64,000 bases of DNA from Henricia sp. BOLD:AAB3569. Taxonomy: Eukaryota > Echinodermata > Asteroidea > Spinulosida > Echinasteridae. Of this stretch, positions 21,066-32,222 are shown in pieces. The stretch covers positions 682,001 to 746,000 of the forward strand of contig JBBELK010000311.1 of the NCBI GenBank assembly GCA_037783545.1, given 5' to 3'. The notes under the pieces were generated by a model. It did not search any database. It was not told the DNA's origin and worked only from the letters and a program-made list of their open reading frames with translations. Position 1 is the first letter of the stretch; the number at the start of each line of letters is the position of its first letter. The position numbers were made by a program, and so were the translations under genes.

Positions 21066-21852
21066 CGCCAATTCCGCCATTTTGAAACAGGAGGAATTCC
21101 TCCTTTTCCCGAAGGTTCCCGAAGTTACACGAATGCACGTCCGGTCGTCCGGATGTTACCTTTAATCGTCGGGTACAATTCGTCAGTGTTTCGAGAATTT
21201 GAATTGACGTCGCGTGCACGTACGCGTGCCGCTGCGTGTGTATTTATGGTGATGCCACGGATTTAAAACTACGCAGTGGCTATAGTTACGGTAACCGTAG
21301 GAGCTCACTGTGTGATGCAGACAAGGTTTGAATTTTATTGTTGATGCTAGCCTACATGGGCATATTTAATATTTTAAGGTTAAAATATTAAATTTGAATT
21401 GGTCAAATAAGAAATAACCCCGTTCAAATTGTTGTACATTCATGCCATATAGCGCGCAGCGCGCTTTGAAAATTAACGGCTATGCGCTCCTAAAAATAAA
21501 TGCATGACGTAATGCTTAAAGTGCTATTTTAAACACGACAGTAGCCGGTCCTCATATTCAGTTGTATGTGGAATATGTAGAGCGGGAACTAGTCTAGTTA
21601 TTGGTCTGAAATCCAGACTTACACGCGCGAGGCTAAATCAATGTATTTTTTCATGGGTAGCCAGACGGAGTGGAGAATACAATGAAAGGAATGCAGTAGC
21701 TGCGTGATTAGCCAAGCATGCAAGAGCATTGTATAGTACGTGTAGTATAGGCCACTTACTGATTTGACGCACAAGCGTACGGACGTGCCAAACCAAGATC
21801 CGCCATTTTTCAATTAGCACTCGTCGCTAGCCTATTTCCCCCAGACTCTACC
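21066..21852. other. leader region before the DIRS-like gag
   Basis: Non-coding; mirrored at 31437-32222. It includes a local palindrome AGCGCGCAGCGCGCT at about 21451. It may hold the 5' untranslated part of the DIRS-like element; no terminal repeat was recognised. Confidence 0.4.
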
Positions 21853-24446
21853 ATGTCTCTGGGCGAGAATTCTGGACAAGCTAATCCTCAGTCGTCGTGC
21901 CTTACCAAAGAGATTGTTGGTCAAACCATTAAGGAGGCACTAGGAGAAATTAAGCACTATTTTGATACTTCTCTTCATTCTCTTCGTCAAGATAACGAAC
22001 GTATGCTCGCTTCGACTTCACAGGAAGTACAGCGGCTAATAAAACGTACATCTGACGTGTCGTTTCGCTTCAAAGGTAACAAGACCCAATTTAACTTTAA
22101 TTCGTCGATTTTGGAGAAACTTGAGAAGATTGATACTCACTTAGACGACTCGAACGAGGAAACAGCCAAACCGCTCGTACAGGAGACCATATCTGAATTG
22201 AAGAAACGAAACAAACTCATTCGATTGGCTGATAAATCCGACGCTGGTTGGAAAGCTGTCGAATAATACGTCAGCGACGAGCTTGCGACGAAAAACGTAT
22301 GCGCAAAGCCCAAGCTCGCGCCTCCTCCAAAAAGATCTGTGCTTCCACTGATCTGTGCTTCGCATGTGGAAGAGCAGGCCATTGGCGCAAGAACTGCACC
22401 GCAGCCAAAGTCCTCTATGCCTCTGCAAAATCAGCCAGTCAACAGTAGTGATGAGTCACCCCCAGATTTACCGTCAGCTAACAACTGCATCATGCAAGAG
22501 CACGATGAGCTCGCTAATGAAACTGGGTATGAAGCTAGCTTAACTAGTGACTACTTTGAGTATGAACAAGGTGTAGCACAACCATTGGTTAAAGGTAGAT
22601 TAAGACAAGCTATCTAATTTTTGAGATCTATCAAAGCAGACCCCTTTGTTTTGGATATAATTGAAAATGGTTATAAGCTTCCGCTGACCAATGCACCCCC
22701 TCCGTTGTCGATGGGCAATAACTCTTCGGCCCTTGAAAACACCCCCTTTGTTAACGAGGCCATTTCAGAGTAATTGGCCAAGGGTATTATTTTTCAGTGC
22801 AGTGAACCACCTGACATTGTTAATCCTTTGTCAGTGTCCATTGACAGTTCCGGCAAGAAACGATTGATTTTACAAATTTCTCTGGAAAGATAAGGTAAAA
22901 TTTGAAGACTGGAACGAAGCTCTTGCATACTTTCATAAGGGTGATTTCATGTTTTCATTCGACCTCAAGTCCGGTTATCACCACATTGACATATTTCCCG
23001 ACCATTCTAAGTTTTTGAGCTTCTCTTGGAAAACAGGGGATTTAACCAAGTTCTTTTCATTCGCAGCATTGCCTTTTGGATTGTCTACAGCCCCGTATGT
23101 GTTTACTAAATGTCTGAGACCTCTCTTACAGCACTGGCGAGAAAAGGGCATCTTCATTGTGGTGTTTCTCGACGATGGCTGGGGTAGACAGAGCACCGCT
23201 GATTTGTGCGCCAATGCAGCACGGACCGTCAAAGAGGATCTGCTGGAGGCAGGTTTTGTACCAAATGTTGACAAGTCCCACGTACTGGGTACCTACACAA
23301 TATTTAGATTGGTTAGGGCTTACTTGGGACAGTGAGCACGGATATATAAAAATCTCCTCCAGAAGAATCGAAAATGTCCAGCATTGTATTTCTGATGTTT
23401 TAGCCAGTCTCCGTAACGTTTCAGCAAGACGTCTAGCTAAATTGACAGGGAAGATTATATCACTTGGCCAAGTCTTTGGTCGCATTACTCAGCTCAAAAC
23501 GAGGTACCTCCATTATGATATTAACCTAAGAGTCCACTGGGACAAAATATATAAGAATGACAGCAGTAACATGCTCATAGAAGAGATTTTGTTCTGGAAA
23601 TCTGAATGTATTAGGTTGAATAACAGACATGTTGGTCAATATTCACTTCCACAGGTTCTGGTGTATACCGATGCTTCCGGCACTGGCCTTGGAGCATGGA
23701 CCGCGGAGTGCGGAGGTCTGGAACTACAGACTAATTGGAGTACAGAGCAGAGTGGTAAAAGCTCCACTTGGAGAGAACTACAGGCAGTTAACCATGCTTT
23801 ACGAGCATTTGCTCCCAAGATTACAGGTAAAACAGTGAAGTTTTACACAGACAACAAAGGTGTTGTTTCGATTGTCACGAAAGGCAGTATGGTACCAGAG
23901 TTGCAAGCACTGAGTTTGAGTGTTTTTGATACTTGTCAGCAACACTGCATTTCCTTTGACATTCAGTGGCTACCTAGACTTGAAAATCAGAGAGCAGATG
24001 CCCTGAGTCGAGTAATTGATTTTGATGATTGGGGAGTTTCAATGATGTTTTTCAAATTCATTAATGACCTATGGGGTCCCCACCATGTGGATCGTTTTGC
24101 AGATGAACATAACGCTAAAGTGCCTGTGTTTAACTCAAAGTATTTTTGTCCCAACACCAGTGGCGTTGATGCTTTTGCGTTCAATTGGAACGCTGTCAAC
24201 AACTGGTTAGTCCCATCCATCAGTAAAGTAGGGGACGTCTTGAGACATCTCCAAGCGTGTAAAGCTGTAGGAACTTTGGTGGTTCCAGCTTGGCCTTCTG
24301 CGCCATTTTGGCCTTTGCTGTTCTCAGAAAACAGCTCATTTAGCACACTGGTGTTAAATGTTATGAGGTTTTCTAATGTGCAAGGTAGATGCCACAATAC
24401 CATTTTTGGCACACAGCATTTCAAAAGTGGGGTATTGTGCATCTGA
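21853..24446 (+). pseudogene. DIRS-like retroelement copy A: gag, reverse transcriptase, RNase H (broken)
   Basis: The gag frame begins MSLGENSGQANPQSS and stops early at about 22264. A CCHC knuckle (CFACGRAGHWRKNC) follows at about 22358-22400. RT motifs: FSFDLKSGYHHIDI (22955), LPFGLSTAPYVFTK and catalytic FLDD (23165-23176). RNase H has VYTDASGTGLGAW (23661) and FYTDNKG. After it comes the conserved tail domain FFKFINDLWGPHHVDRFADE..PSAPFWPL seen in tyrosine-recombinase retroelements. Breaks: stops in gag and at about 22615 and 22771, a deletion near 22875, and a 4-base insertion near 23281 that shifts frame. No tyrosine recombinase is present. RT/RNase H type is assigned from motifs; the exact clade (DIRS or Ngaro-like) is uncertain. 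Confidence 0.8.
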
Positions 24447-24650
24447 TTATCAGGAGCCCCTTAACACTTACGCCATATTCTAGAGTCTACTTGACAACAC
24501 TGAATAGTTCTCCTCACTGGGGTTGAGAACATGAAATTAAGTCGCATTTTTGTTTTGTTTAATGCAAATTCGCCCCAAACAAGGCTAAGAGCCACTCTTA
24601 AGAAGCTACGATAAGAAGGGGAATACAAATAAATAAAAAAATAAAAAAAA
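24447..24650 (+). repeat. 3' tail of DIRS-like copy A, ending A-rich
   Basis: Non-coding tail (CTAGAGTCTACTTGACAACA .. GCTAAGAGCCACTCTT .. GGGGAATACAAATAAATAAA) ending in an A-rich run against the complement of the LINE stop codon region. The same tail follows copies B (25333-25500) and C (29040-29200). Confidence 0.75.
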
Positions 24651-25332
24651 TCAAGGGAGCTGGAGGTAGGAATTAATATTCCTCTTAAAACAGTCTAGAT
24701 TGTAGGATGGAGGGAAACATGCACCAGGGAAACATGTCCGAACTAGGTCGGACACACTGGTGGCACATTTACCATAAAAAAATCTATAGAAAAGACAAAG
24801 GCTGGCTACAGACCTACGATGGGAAAGAGGTTGTAACGTTGATCCCAACCCTTCACCAACAAGATTAACAATACGCTTCTGCACCCCATCTAATAAGGAT
24901 AAATGACAGGCAGAAGCTCCGGCCCACATATGACAACAGTACTCCATTAGGGGACGTATAGTTGTCTTATACAGGTAGAGAATAGCATCAAGAGGTAAAA
25001 ACTTCCGAGCTCGATAAAGACAACCAACTCGCACGGAAGCACTCTTTGCAATGCCTGAGATATACCTCTCCCAACTGGTATTAGTGGAGATATAAGTCCA
25101 AGAAGGCGAAAATCGGCTACCTCAGGCAAGGTCAATGAATAGATGAAAATGTATCATCTCTAGAGCGAGACAGAGACAGTTTAGTTTTCTTTGCATTGAA
25201 GGTTACTAGCCAATCGTTCCCCCACTTTAGCACATTCTCTAAGTCATTATTTAGTGAGACACCCACCTCACAACGAGAAGTGTTGGAAGAATTAGGGGAA
25301 ACACAATAGAGGGTTGAATCATCAGCATACAT
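24651..25332 (-). pseudogene. LINE reverse transcriptase, C-terminal part
   Basis: Begins on the minus strand at ATGTATGCTGATGATTC (the YADD catalytic box, YADDSTLYCV). It continues through the RT thumb (KTTIRPLMEYCCHMWAGASACHL) to the stop at 24651. The fit is to the Jockey/CR1/L2 group of non-LTR elements. It is the downstream half of the LINE whose upstream half is at 27134-28111; the DIRS-like copy B separates them. Frameshifts near 25130 and a short deletion near the end mark it as inactive. Confidence 0.8.
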
Positions 25333-27133
25333 TTTTTTATTTATTTGTATTCCCCTTCTTATCGTAGCCCCTTACCAAGAATGGCTCTTAGCCTTGTTTG
25401 GGGCGAATTTGCATTAAAACAAAACAATGCGACTTAATTTCATGTTCTCAACCCCAGTGAGGAGAACTATTCAGTGTTGTCAAGTAGACTCTAGAATATG
25501 GCGTAAGTGTTAAGGGGCTCATGATAATCGGATGCACAATACCCCACTTTTGAAATGCTGTGTGCCAAAAATGGTATTGTGGCATCTACCTTGCACATTA
25601 GAAAACCTCATAACATTTAACACCAGTGTGCTAAATGGCGCAGAAGGCCAAGCTGGAACCACCAAAGTTCCTACAGCTTTACACGCTTGGAGATGTCGCA
25701 AGACGTCCCCTACTTTACTGATGGGTGGGACTAACCAGTTGTTGACAGCGTTCCAATTGAACGCAAAAGCATCAACGCCACTGGTGTTGGGACAAAAATA
25801 CTTTGAGTTAAACACAGGCACTTTAGCGTTATGTTCATCTGCAAAACGATCCACATGGTGGGGACCCCATAGGTCATTAATGAATTTGAAAAACATCATT
25901 GAAACTCCCCAATCATCAAAATCAATTACTCGACTCAGGGCATCTGCTCTCTGATTTTCAAGTCTAGGTAGCCACTGAATGTCAAAGGAAATGCAGTGTT
26001 ACTGACAAGTATCAAAAACACTCAAACTCAGTGCTTGCAACTCTGGTACCATACTGCCTTTCGTGACAATCGAAACAACACCTTTGTTGTCTGTGTAAAA
26101 CTTCACTGTTTTACCTGTAATCTTGGGAGCAGATGCTCGTAAAGCATGGTTAACTGCCTGTATAAGTTCTCTCCAAGTGGAGCTTTTACCACTCTGCTAT
26201 GTACTCCAATTAGTCTGTAGTTCCAGACCTCCGCACTCCGCGGTCCATGCTCCAAGGCCAGTGCCGGAAGCATCGGTATACACCAGAACCTGTGGAAGTG
26301 AATATTGACCAACATGTCTGTTATTCAACCTAATACATTCAGATTTCCAGAACAAAATCTCTTCTATGAGCATGTTACTGCTGTCAATCTTATATATTTT
26401 GTCCCAGTGGACTCTTAGGTTAATCTCATAATGGAGGTACCTCGTTTTGAGCTGAGTAATGCGACCAAAGACTTGGCCAAGTGATATAATCTTCCCTGTC
26501 AATTTAGCTGGACGTCTGGCTGAAACGTTAGGGAGACTGGCTAAAACATCAGAAATACAATGCTGGACATTTTCGATTCTTCTGGAGGAGATTTTTATAT
26601 ATCCGTGCTCACTGTCCCAAGTAAGCCCTAACCAATCTAAATATTGTGTAGGTACCCAGTGGGACTTGTCAACATTTGGTACAAAACCTGCCTCCAGCAG
26701 ATCCTCTTTGACGGTCCGTGCTGCATTGGCGCACAAATCAGCGGTGCTCTGTCTACCCCAGCCATCGTCGAGAAACACCACAATGAAGATGCCCTTTTCT
26801 CGCCAGTGCTGTAAGAGAGGTCTCAGACATTTAGTAAACACATACGGGGCTGTAGACAATCCAAAAGGCAATGCTGCGAATGAAAAGAACTTGGTTAAAT
26901 CACCTGTTTTCCAAGAGAAGCTCAAAAACTTAGAATGGTCGGGAAATATGTCAATATGTGGTGATAACCGGACTTGAGGTCAAATGAAAACATGAAATCA
27001 CCCTTATGAAAGTATGCAAGAGCTTCGTTTCAGTCTTCAAATTTTACCTGATCTTTCCAGAGAAATTTGTTGATGTATCTAAGATCTAAAATCAATCGTT
27101 TCTTGTTAAAGGATTAACAATGTCAGGTCCGTC
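25333..27133 (-). pseudogene. DIRS-like copy B, 5'-truncated, inserted in the LINE
   Basis: Minus strand: starts within the RT region (CCTGACATTGTTAATCC), has FSFAALPFGLSTAPY, FLDD, and RNase H VYTDASGTGLGAW, then the tail domain and the same A-rich 3' tail as copy A. The LINE word ATGTATGC occurs on both sides (before 27133 and after 25333), extendable to 14 bases with two mismatches. This is the pattern of a target-site duplication. It contains stops and deletions (for example the PFWPLLF region is shortened). There is no gag and no recombinase. Confidence 0.78.
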
Positions 27134-28111
27134 ATGGGCATACATGGCGAGCTGAGACAGAACTTCATCAGGCAAATCATTAATGTAAACAAGAAAAAGA
27201 GTGGGACCAAGTACTGAGCCTTGTGGAACACCAGAATTGATAGAACGGATAGGAGAAGATTGGCCCTCGAGGGCAACCTTCAACTTGCGGTTGGAAAGGA
27301 AAGCAGAGATTATAGATAACATTCTGCCAGACACACCATATGACTGAAGCTTGTGGAGCAGGCCAGTATGCCATATTTTGTCGAAGGCCTTGGAAATGTC
27401 CAATGCTACAACACGAGCCTCACCCCTGCGATCTAAGGCCCTACTGAAATGATCAGTAATTAGGGAAAGCAGATCACCAGTTGAGCGGGAATGGCGAAAC
27501 CCAAACGTGCAGTCAGTTAGAAGGTCATTGTCCTCTAGGTATCCAAGGAGCTGTTGATTAACAAAGCATTCAAAGATCTTACTTATTATGGGAGGCAAAC
27601 TAATAGGACGATAATTGGTAGATTCAGAACGCTCCCCAGCACCCTTAAAGACAGGGACAACAGACGCCACTTTCCAGGATGAAGGAAACACAAAGACTGC
27701 CAAGCACATATTGAATAGCTTGGCAAGAATAGGTGAAAGTTCTAGGGAACACATTTTCAAAACAATTGCAGGGATTCCATCAGGGCCGGTAGCCTTGGAG
27801 GCATCCAAGGAATTAATAATCCGGGCAATCTTCTTTGGGGTGATAAGAGGATCAGATACTACAGTGGCTGTTCGAGATGGAAAGGCAGGAAGGGAATGCC
27901 CCTCATCACTGAGTATGGAGTTAGATGCAAATATATCAGCAAAAAGGTTTGCCTTATCTTGAGGAGAAGTAAGAACTTCAGGTCCATGGCCATCCTTTGT
28001 GTAATTATGCATCTTAAATGAATAACTGCCGCATGGCACAAGTCTGACTGCCGCATGGCATATGTCAGAAATGGAAATGAACAAACCGGTATAGATTGAG
28101 AGTCGATTCAC
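27134..28111 (-). pseudogene. LINE reverse transcriptase, N-terminal part
   Basis: RT fingers and palm of a Jockey/CR1/L2-type LINE: KATGPDGIPAIVLKMC, NYRPISLPPIISKIFE, LDISKAFDKIWHTGL, NSGVPQGSVLGPTLFLVYIN. It runs up to the catalytic box, where it is cut at MYAHDG and joined to the DIRS-like copy B. The 5' end is truncated: upstream of about 28012 is repeat sequence, and the endonuclease is missing. Reads in line with 25332-24651. Confidence 0.82.
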
Positions 28112-28156
28112 TCATTATGAATGTTTGCCGCATGGCATAAGTCTGACTGCCGCATT
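27191..28156. other. loop of the palindrome
   Basis: This segment has no mirror copy. It holds the LINE N-terminal part and, at 28027-28155, four copies of GACTGCCGCATGGCA-type repeats with AAGTCT spacers. The right arm starts at 28157 (GTTTACATTAATG); the matching left edge is 27178-27190. Confidence 0.75.
28027..28155. repeat. short repeats CTGCCGCATGGCA at the palindrome turn
   Basis: CTGCCGCATGGCAYAAGTCT occurs in two tandem pairs (28027-28063 and 28125-28155), the last copy ending CATT. It ends at the base where the right arm begins. Confidence 0.65.
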
Positions 28157-28990
28157 GTTTACATTAATGATTTGCCTGATGAAGTTCTGTCTCAGCTCGC
28201 CATGTATGCTGATGATTCAACCCTCTATTGTGTTTTCCCTAATTCTTCCAACACTTCTCGTTGTGAGGTGGGTGTCTCACTAAATAATGACTTAGAGAAT
28301 GTGCTAAGGTGGGGGAACGATTGGCTAGTAACCGTCAATGCAAAGAAAACTAAACTGTTGTCTCTGTCTCGCTCTAGAGATGATACATTTCCATCTATTC
28401 ATATGGGTCCATTGACCTTGCCTGAGGTAGTTGATTTTCGCCTTCTTGGACTTGATATCTCCACTAATACCAGTTGGGAGAGGTATATCTCAGGCATTGC
28501 AAAGAGTGCTTCCATGCGAGTTGGTTGTCTTTATCGAGCTCGGAAGTTTTTACCTCCTGATGCTATTCTCTACCTGTATAAGACAACTATACGTCCCCTA
28601 ATGGAGTACTGTTGTCATATGTGGGCCGGAGCTTCTGCCTGTCATTTATCCTTATTAGATAGGGTGCAGAAGCGTATTGTTAATCTTGTTGGTGAAGGGT
28701 TGGGATCAACGTTACAACCTCTTTCCCATCGTAGGTCTGTAGCCAGCCTTTGTCTTTTCTATAGATATTTTCATGGTAAATGTGGCACCAGTGTGTCCGA
28801 CCTAGTTCCTCCTATCAGAGTGTTTGAGCGCGAAACCAGACTTTCTGCTTCTTCTCACCCATAAACTCTTGCTTTGTTGAGATGTAGAACTAAGAGCCAT
28901 TCCAATAGCTTTATTCCACGTACTGCATCTCTTTGGAACTCCTTGCCTGTGCATGTTTCCCCCCATCCTACAATCTAGACTGTTTTAAGA
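28157..28990 (+). pseudogene. inverted copy of the LINE C-terminal part
   Basis: Plus-strand mirror of 25332-24651 with a little extra upstream (YINDLPDEVLSQLAMYADD). The frame is open from 28121 to 28861, then shifts; the end corresponds to DCFKRNINSYLQLP. It carries sequence between 28805 and 28960 (a CRTKSHSNSFIPRTASLWNSLP-type domain) that the left copy lost, so it is the fuller copy of this end. Confidence 0.8.
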
Positions 28991-29039
28991 GGAATATTAA
29001 TTCCTACCTCCAGCTCCCTTGATTTTTTTTTTTTTTTTA

Positions 29040-31436
29040 TTTATTTGTATTTCCCTTCTTATCGTAGCCCCTTACCAAGAGTGGCTCTTAGCCTTATTTG
29101 GGGCGAATTTGCATTAAACAAAACAAAAATGCGACTTAATTTCATGTTCTCAACCCCAGTGAGGAGAACTATTCAGTGTTGTCAAGTAGACTCTAGAATA
29201 TGGCGTAAGTGTTAAGGGGCTCCTGATAATCGGATGCACAATACTCTGGTACCATACTGCCTTTCGTGACAATCGAAACAACAACTTTGTTGTCTGTGTA
29301 AAACTTCACTGTTTTACCTGTAATCTTGGGAGCAAATGCTCGTAAAGCATGGTTAACTGCCTGTAGTTCTCTCCAAGTGGAGCTTTTACCACTCTGCTCT
29401 GTACTCCAATTAGTCTGTAGTTCCAGACCTCCGCACTCCGCGGTCCATGCTCCAAGGCCAGTGCCGGAAGCATCGGTATACACCAGAACCTGTGGAAGTG
29501 AATATTGACCAACATGTCTGTTATTCAACCTAATACATTCAGATTTCCAGAACAAAATCTCTTCTATGAGCATGTTACTGCTGTCAATCTTATATATTTT
29601 GTCCCAGTGGACTCTTAGGTTAATCTCATAATGGAGGTACCTCGTTTTGAGCTGAGTAATGCGACCAAAGACTTGGCCAAGTGATATAATCTTCCCTGTA
29701 AATTTAGCTAGACGTCTGGCTGAAACGTTAGGGAGACTGGCTAAAACATCAGAAATACAATGCTGGACATTTTCGATTCTTCTGGAGGAGATTTTTATAT
29801 ATCCGTGCTCACTGTCCCAAGTAAGCCCTAACCAATCTAAATATCGTGTAGGTACCCAGTGGGACTTGTCAACATTTGGTACAAAACCTGCCTCCAGCAG
29901 ATCCTCTTTGACGGTCCGTGCTGCATTGGCGCACAAATCAGCGGTGCTCTGTCTACCCCAGCCATCGTCGAGAAACACCACAATGAAGATGCCCTTTTCT
30001 CGCCAGTGCTGTAAGAGAGGTCTCAGACATTTAGTAAACACATACGGGGCTGTAGACAATCCAAAAGGCAATGCTGCGAATGAAAAGAACTTGGTTAAAT
30101 CACCTGTTTTCCAAGAGAAGCTCAAAAACTTGTGGTGATAACCGGACTTGAGGTCAAATGAAAACATGAAACCACCCTGATAAAAGTATGCAAGAGCTTC
30201 GTTCCAGTCTTCAAATTTTACCTTATCTTTCCAGAGAAATTTGTTGATGTATCCAAGATCTAAAATCAATCGTTTCTTGCCGGAACTGTCAATGGACACT
30301 GACAAAGGATTAACAATGTCAGGTGGTTCACTGCACTGAAAAATAATACCCTTGGCCAATAACTCTGAAATGGCCTCGTTAACAAAGGGGGTGTTTTCAA
30401 GGGCCGAAGAGTTATTGCCCATCGACAACGGAGGGGGTGCATTGGTCAGCGGAAGCTTATAACCATTTTCAATTATATCCAAAACAAAGGGGTCTGCTTT
30501 GATAGATCTCCAAAATGAGATAGCTTGTCTTAATCTACCTTTAACCAACGGTTGTGCTACACCTTGTTCATACTCAAAGTAGTCACTAGTTAAGCTAGCT
30601 TCCTACCCAGTTTCATTAGCGAGCTCATCGTGCTCTTGCATGATGCAGTTGTTAGCTGACGGTAAATCTGGGGGTGACTCATCACTACTGTTGACTGGCT
30701 GATTTTGCAGAGGCACAGAGGACTTTGGCTGCGGTGCAGTTCTTGCGCCAATGGCCTGCTCTTCCACACGCGAAGCACAGATCAGTGGGTTTGGCATTCC
30801 TTGCCCATGACGGACCTGCGTGCTGCCAGTACTGATGCCCAGTTGTGTATCTATTCGCCGAGAGATGGCCACGAAAAAGACCAACCTCAGAATTAGGGTT
30901 AGGCGGAGCATCTTGCATCGATGCAGTGGCACGTGACCGTTTCGAAGCTTGGTTTCGTTGTATCTTCTCCTGTCTCTTTTTGGAGGAGGCGCGAGCTTGG
31001 GCTTTGCGCATACGTTTTTCGTATTCGGAATCGCTGGCAAGCTCGTCGCTGACGTATTCTTCGACAGCTTTCCAACCAGCGTCGGATTTATCAGCCAATC
31101 GAATGAGTTTGTTTCGTTTCTTCAATTCAGATATGGTTTCCTCGTTCGACTCGTCTAAGTGAGTATCAATCTTCTCAAGTTTCTCCAAAATCGACGAATT
31201 AAAGTTAAATTGTTACCTTTGAAGCGAAACGACACGTCAGATGTACGTTTTAGCTGCTGTACTTCCTGTGAAGTCGAAGCGAGCATACGTTCGTTATCTT
31301 GACGAAGAGAATGAAGAGAAGTATCAAAATAGTGCTTAAATTCTCCTAGTGCCTCCTTAATGGTTTGACCAACAATCTCTTTGGTAAGGCACGACGACTG
31401 AGGATTAGCTTGTCCAGAATTCTCGCCCAGAGACAT
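29040..31436 (-). pseudogene. DIRS-like copy C: gag, RT, partial RNase H
   Basis: The minus strand mirrors copy A. Gag starts at 31436 with MSLGENSG; a small deletion near 31215 shifts frame. The second gag part (31188-30685) contains a longer middle region, absent from A, and the CCHC knuckle (CFACGRAGHWRKNC). A stop lies at 30603. The RT frame 30548-29193 is open for 451 codons with LPFGLSTAPYVFTK and FLDD, but lacks seven residues after SGYHH. It is cut in RNase H by a deletion joining KGSMVPE to the 3' tail. This is the best preserved gag/RT of the three, yet still broken. Confidence 0.8.
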
Positions 31437-32222
31437 GGTAGAGTCTGGGGGAAATAGGCTAGCGACGAGTGCTAATTGAAAAATGGCGGATCTTGGTTTG
31501 GCACGTCCGTACGCTTGTGCGTCAAATCAGTAAGTGGCCTATACTACACGTACTATACAATGCTCTTGCATGCTTGGCTAATCACGCAGCTACTGCATTC
31601 CTTTCATTGTATTCTCCACTCCGTCTGGCTACCCATGAAAAAAATACATTGATTTAGCCTCGCGCGTGTAAGTCTGGATTTCAGACCAATAACTAGACTA
31701 GTTCCCGCTCTACATATTCCACATACAACTGAATATGAGGACCGGCTACTGTCGTGTTTAAAATAGCACTTTAAGCATTACGTCATGCATTTATTTTTAG
31801 GAGCGCATAACGGTTAATTTTCAAAGCGCGCTGCGCGCTATATGGCATGAATGTACAACAATTTGAACGGGGTTATTTCTTATTTGACCAATTCAAATTT
31901 AATATTTTAACCTTAAAATATTAAATATGCCCATGTAGGCTAGCATCAACAATAAAATTCAAACCTTGTCTGCATCACACAGTGAGCTCCTACGGTTACC
32001 GTAACTATAGCCACTGCGTAGTTTTAAATTCGTGGCATCACCATAAATACACACGCAGCGGCACGCGTACGTGCACGCGACGTCAATTCAAATTCTCGAA
32101 ACACTGACGAATTGTACCCGACGATTAACGGTAACATCCGGACGACCGGACGTGCATTCGTGTAACTTCGGGAACCTTCGGAAAAAGGAGGAATTCCTCC
32201 TGTTTCAAAATGGCGGAATTGG
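31437..32222. other. mirror of the DIRS-like leader
   Basis: Reverse complement of 21066-21852. No gene seen. Confidence 0.5.

Larger units (their letters stand above)
17250..27190. repeat. left arm of an 18-kb imperfect palindrome
   Basis: The arm is the reverse complement of 28157-36150. Mirror pairs include the DIRS-like gag start (21853 with 31436), the TIR/minisatellite element (19851-21065 with 32223-33505), and the outer edge GAGTTCAAAATCTATCAATT (36117, complement at about 17270). Coding stretches are almost identical between arms, with small indels. The left arm alone carries the insertion at 25333-27133. Confidence 0.85.
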
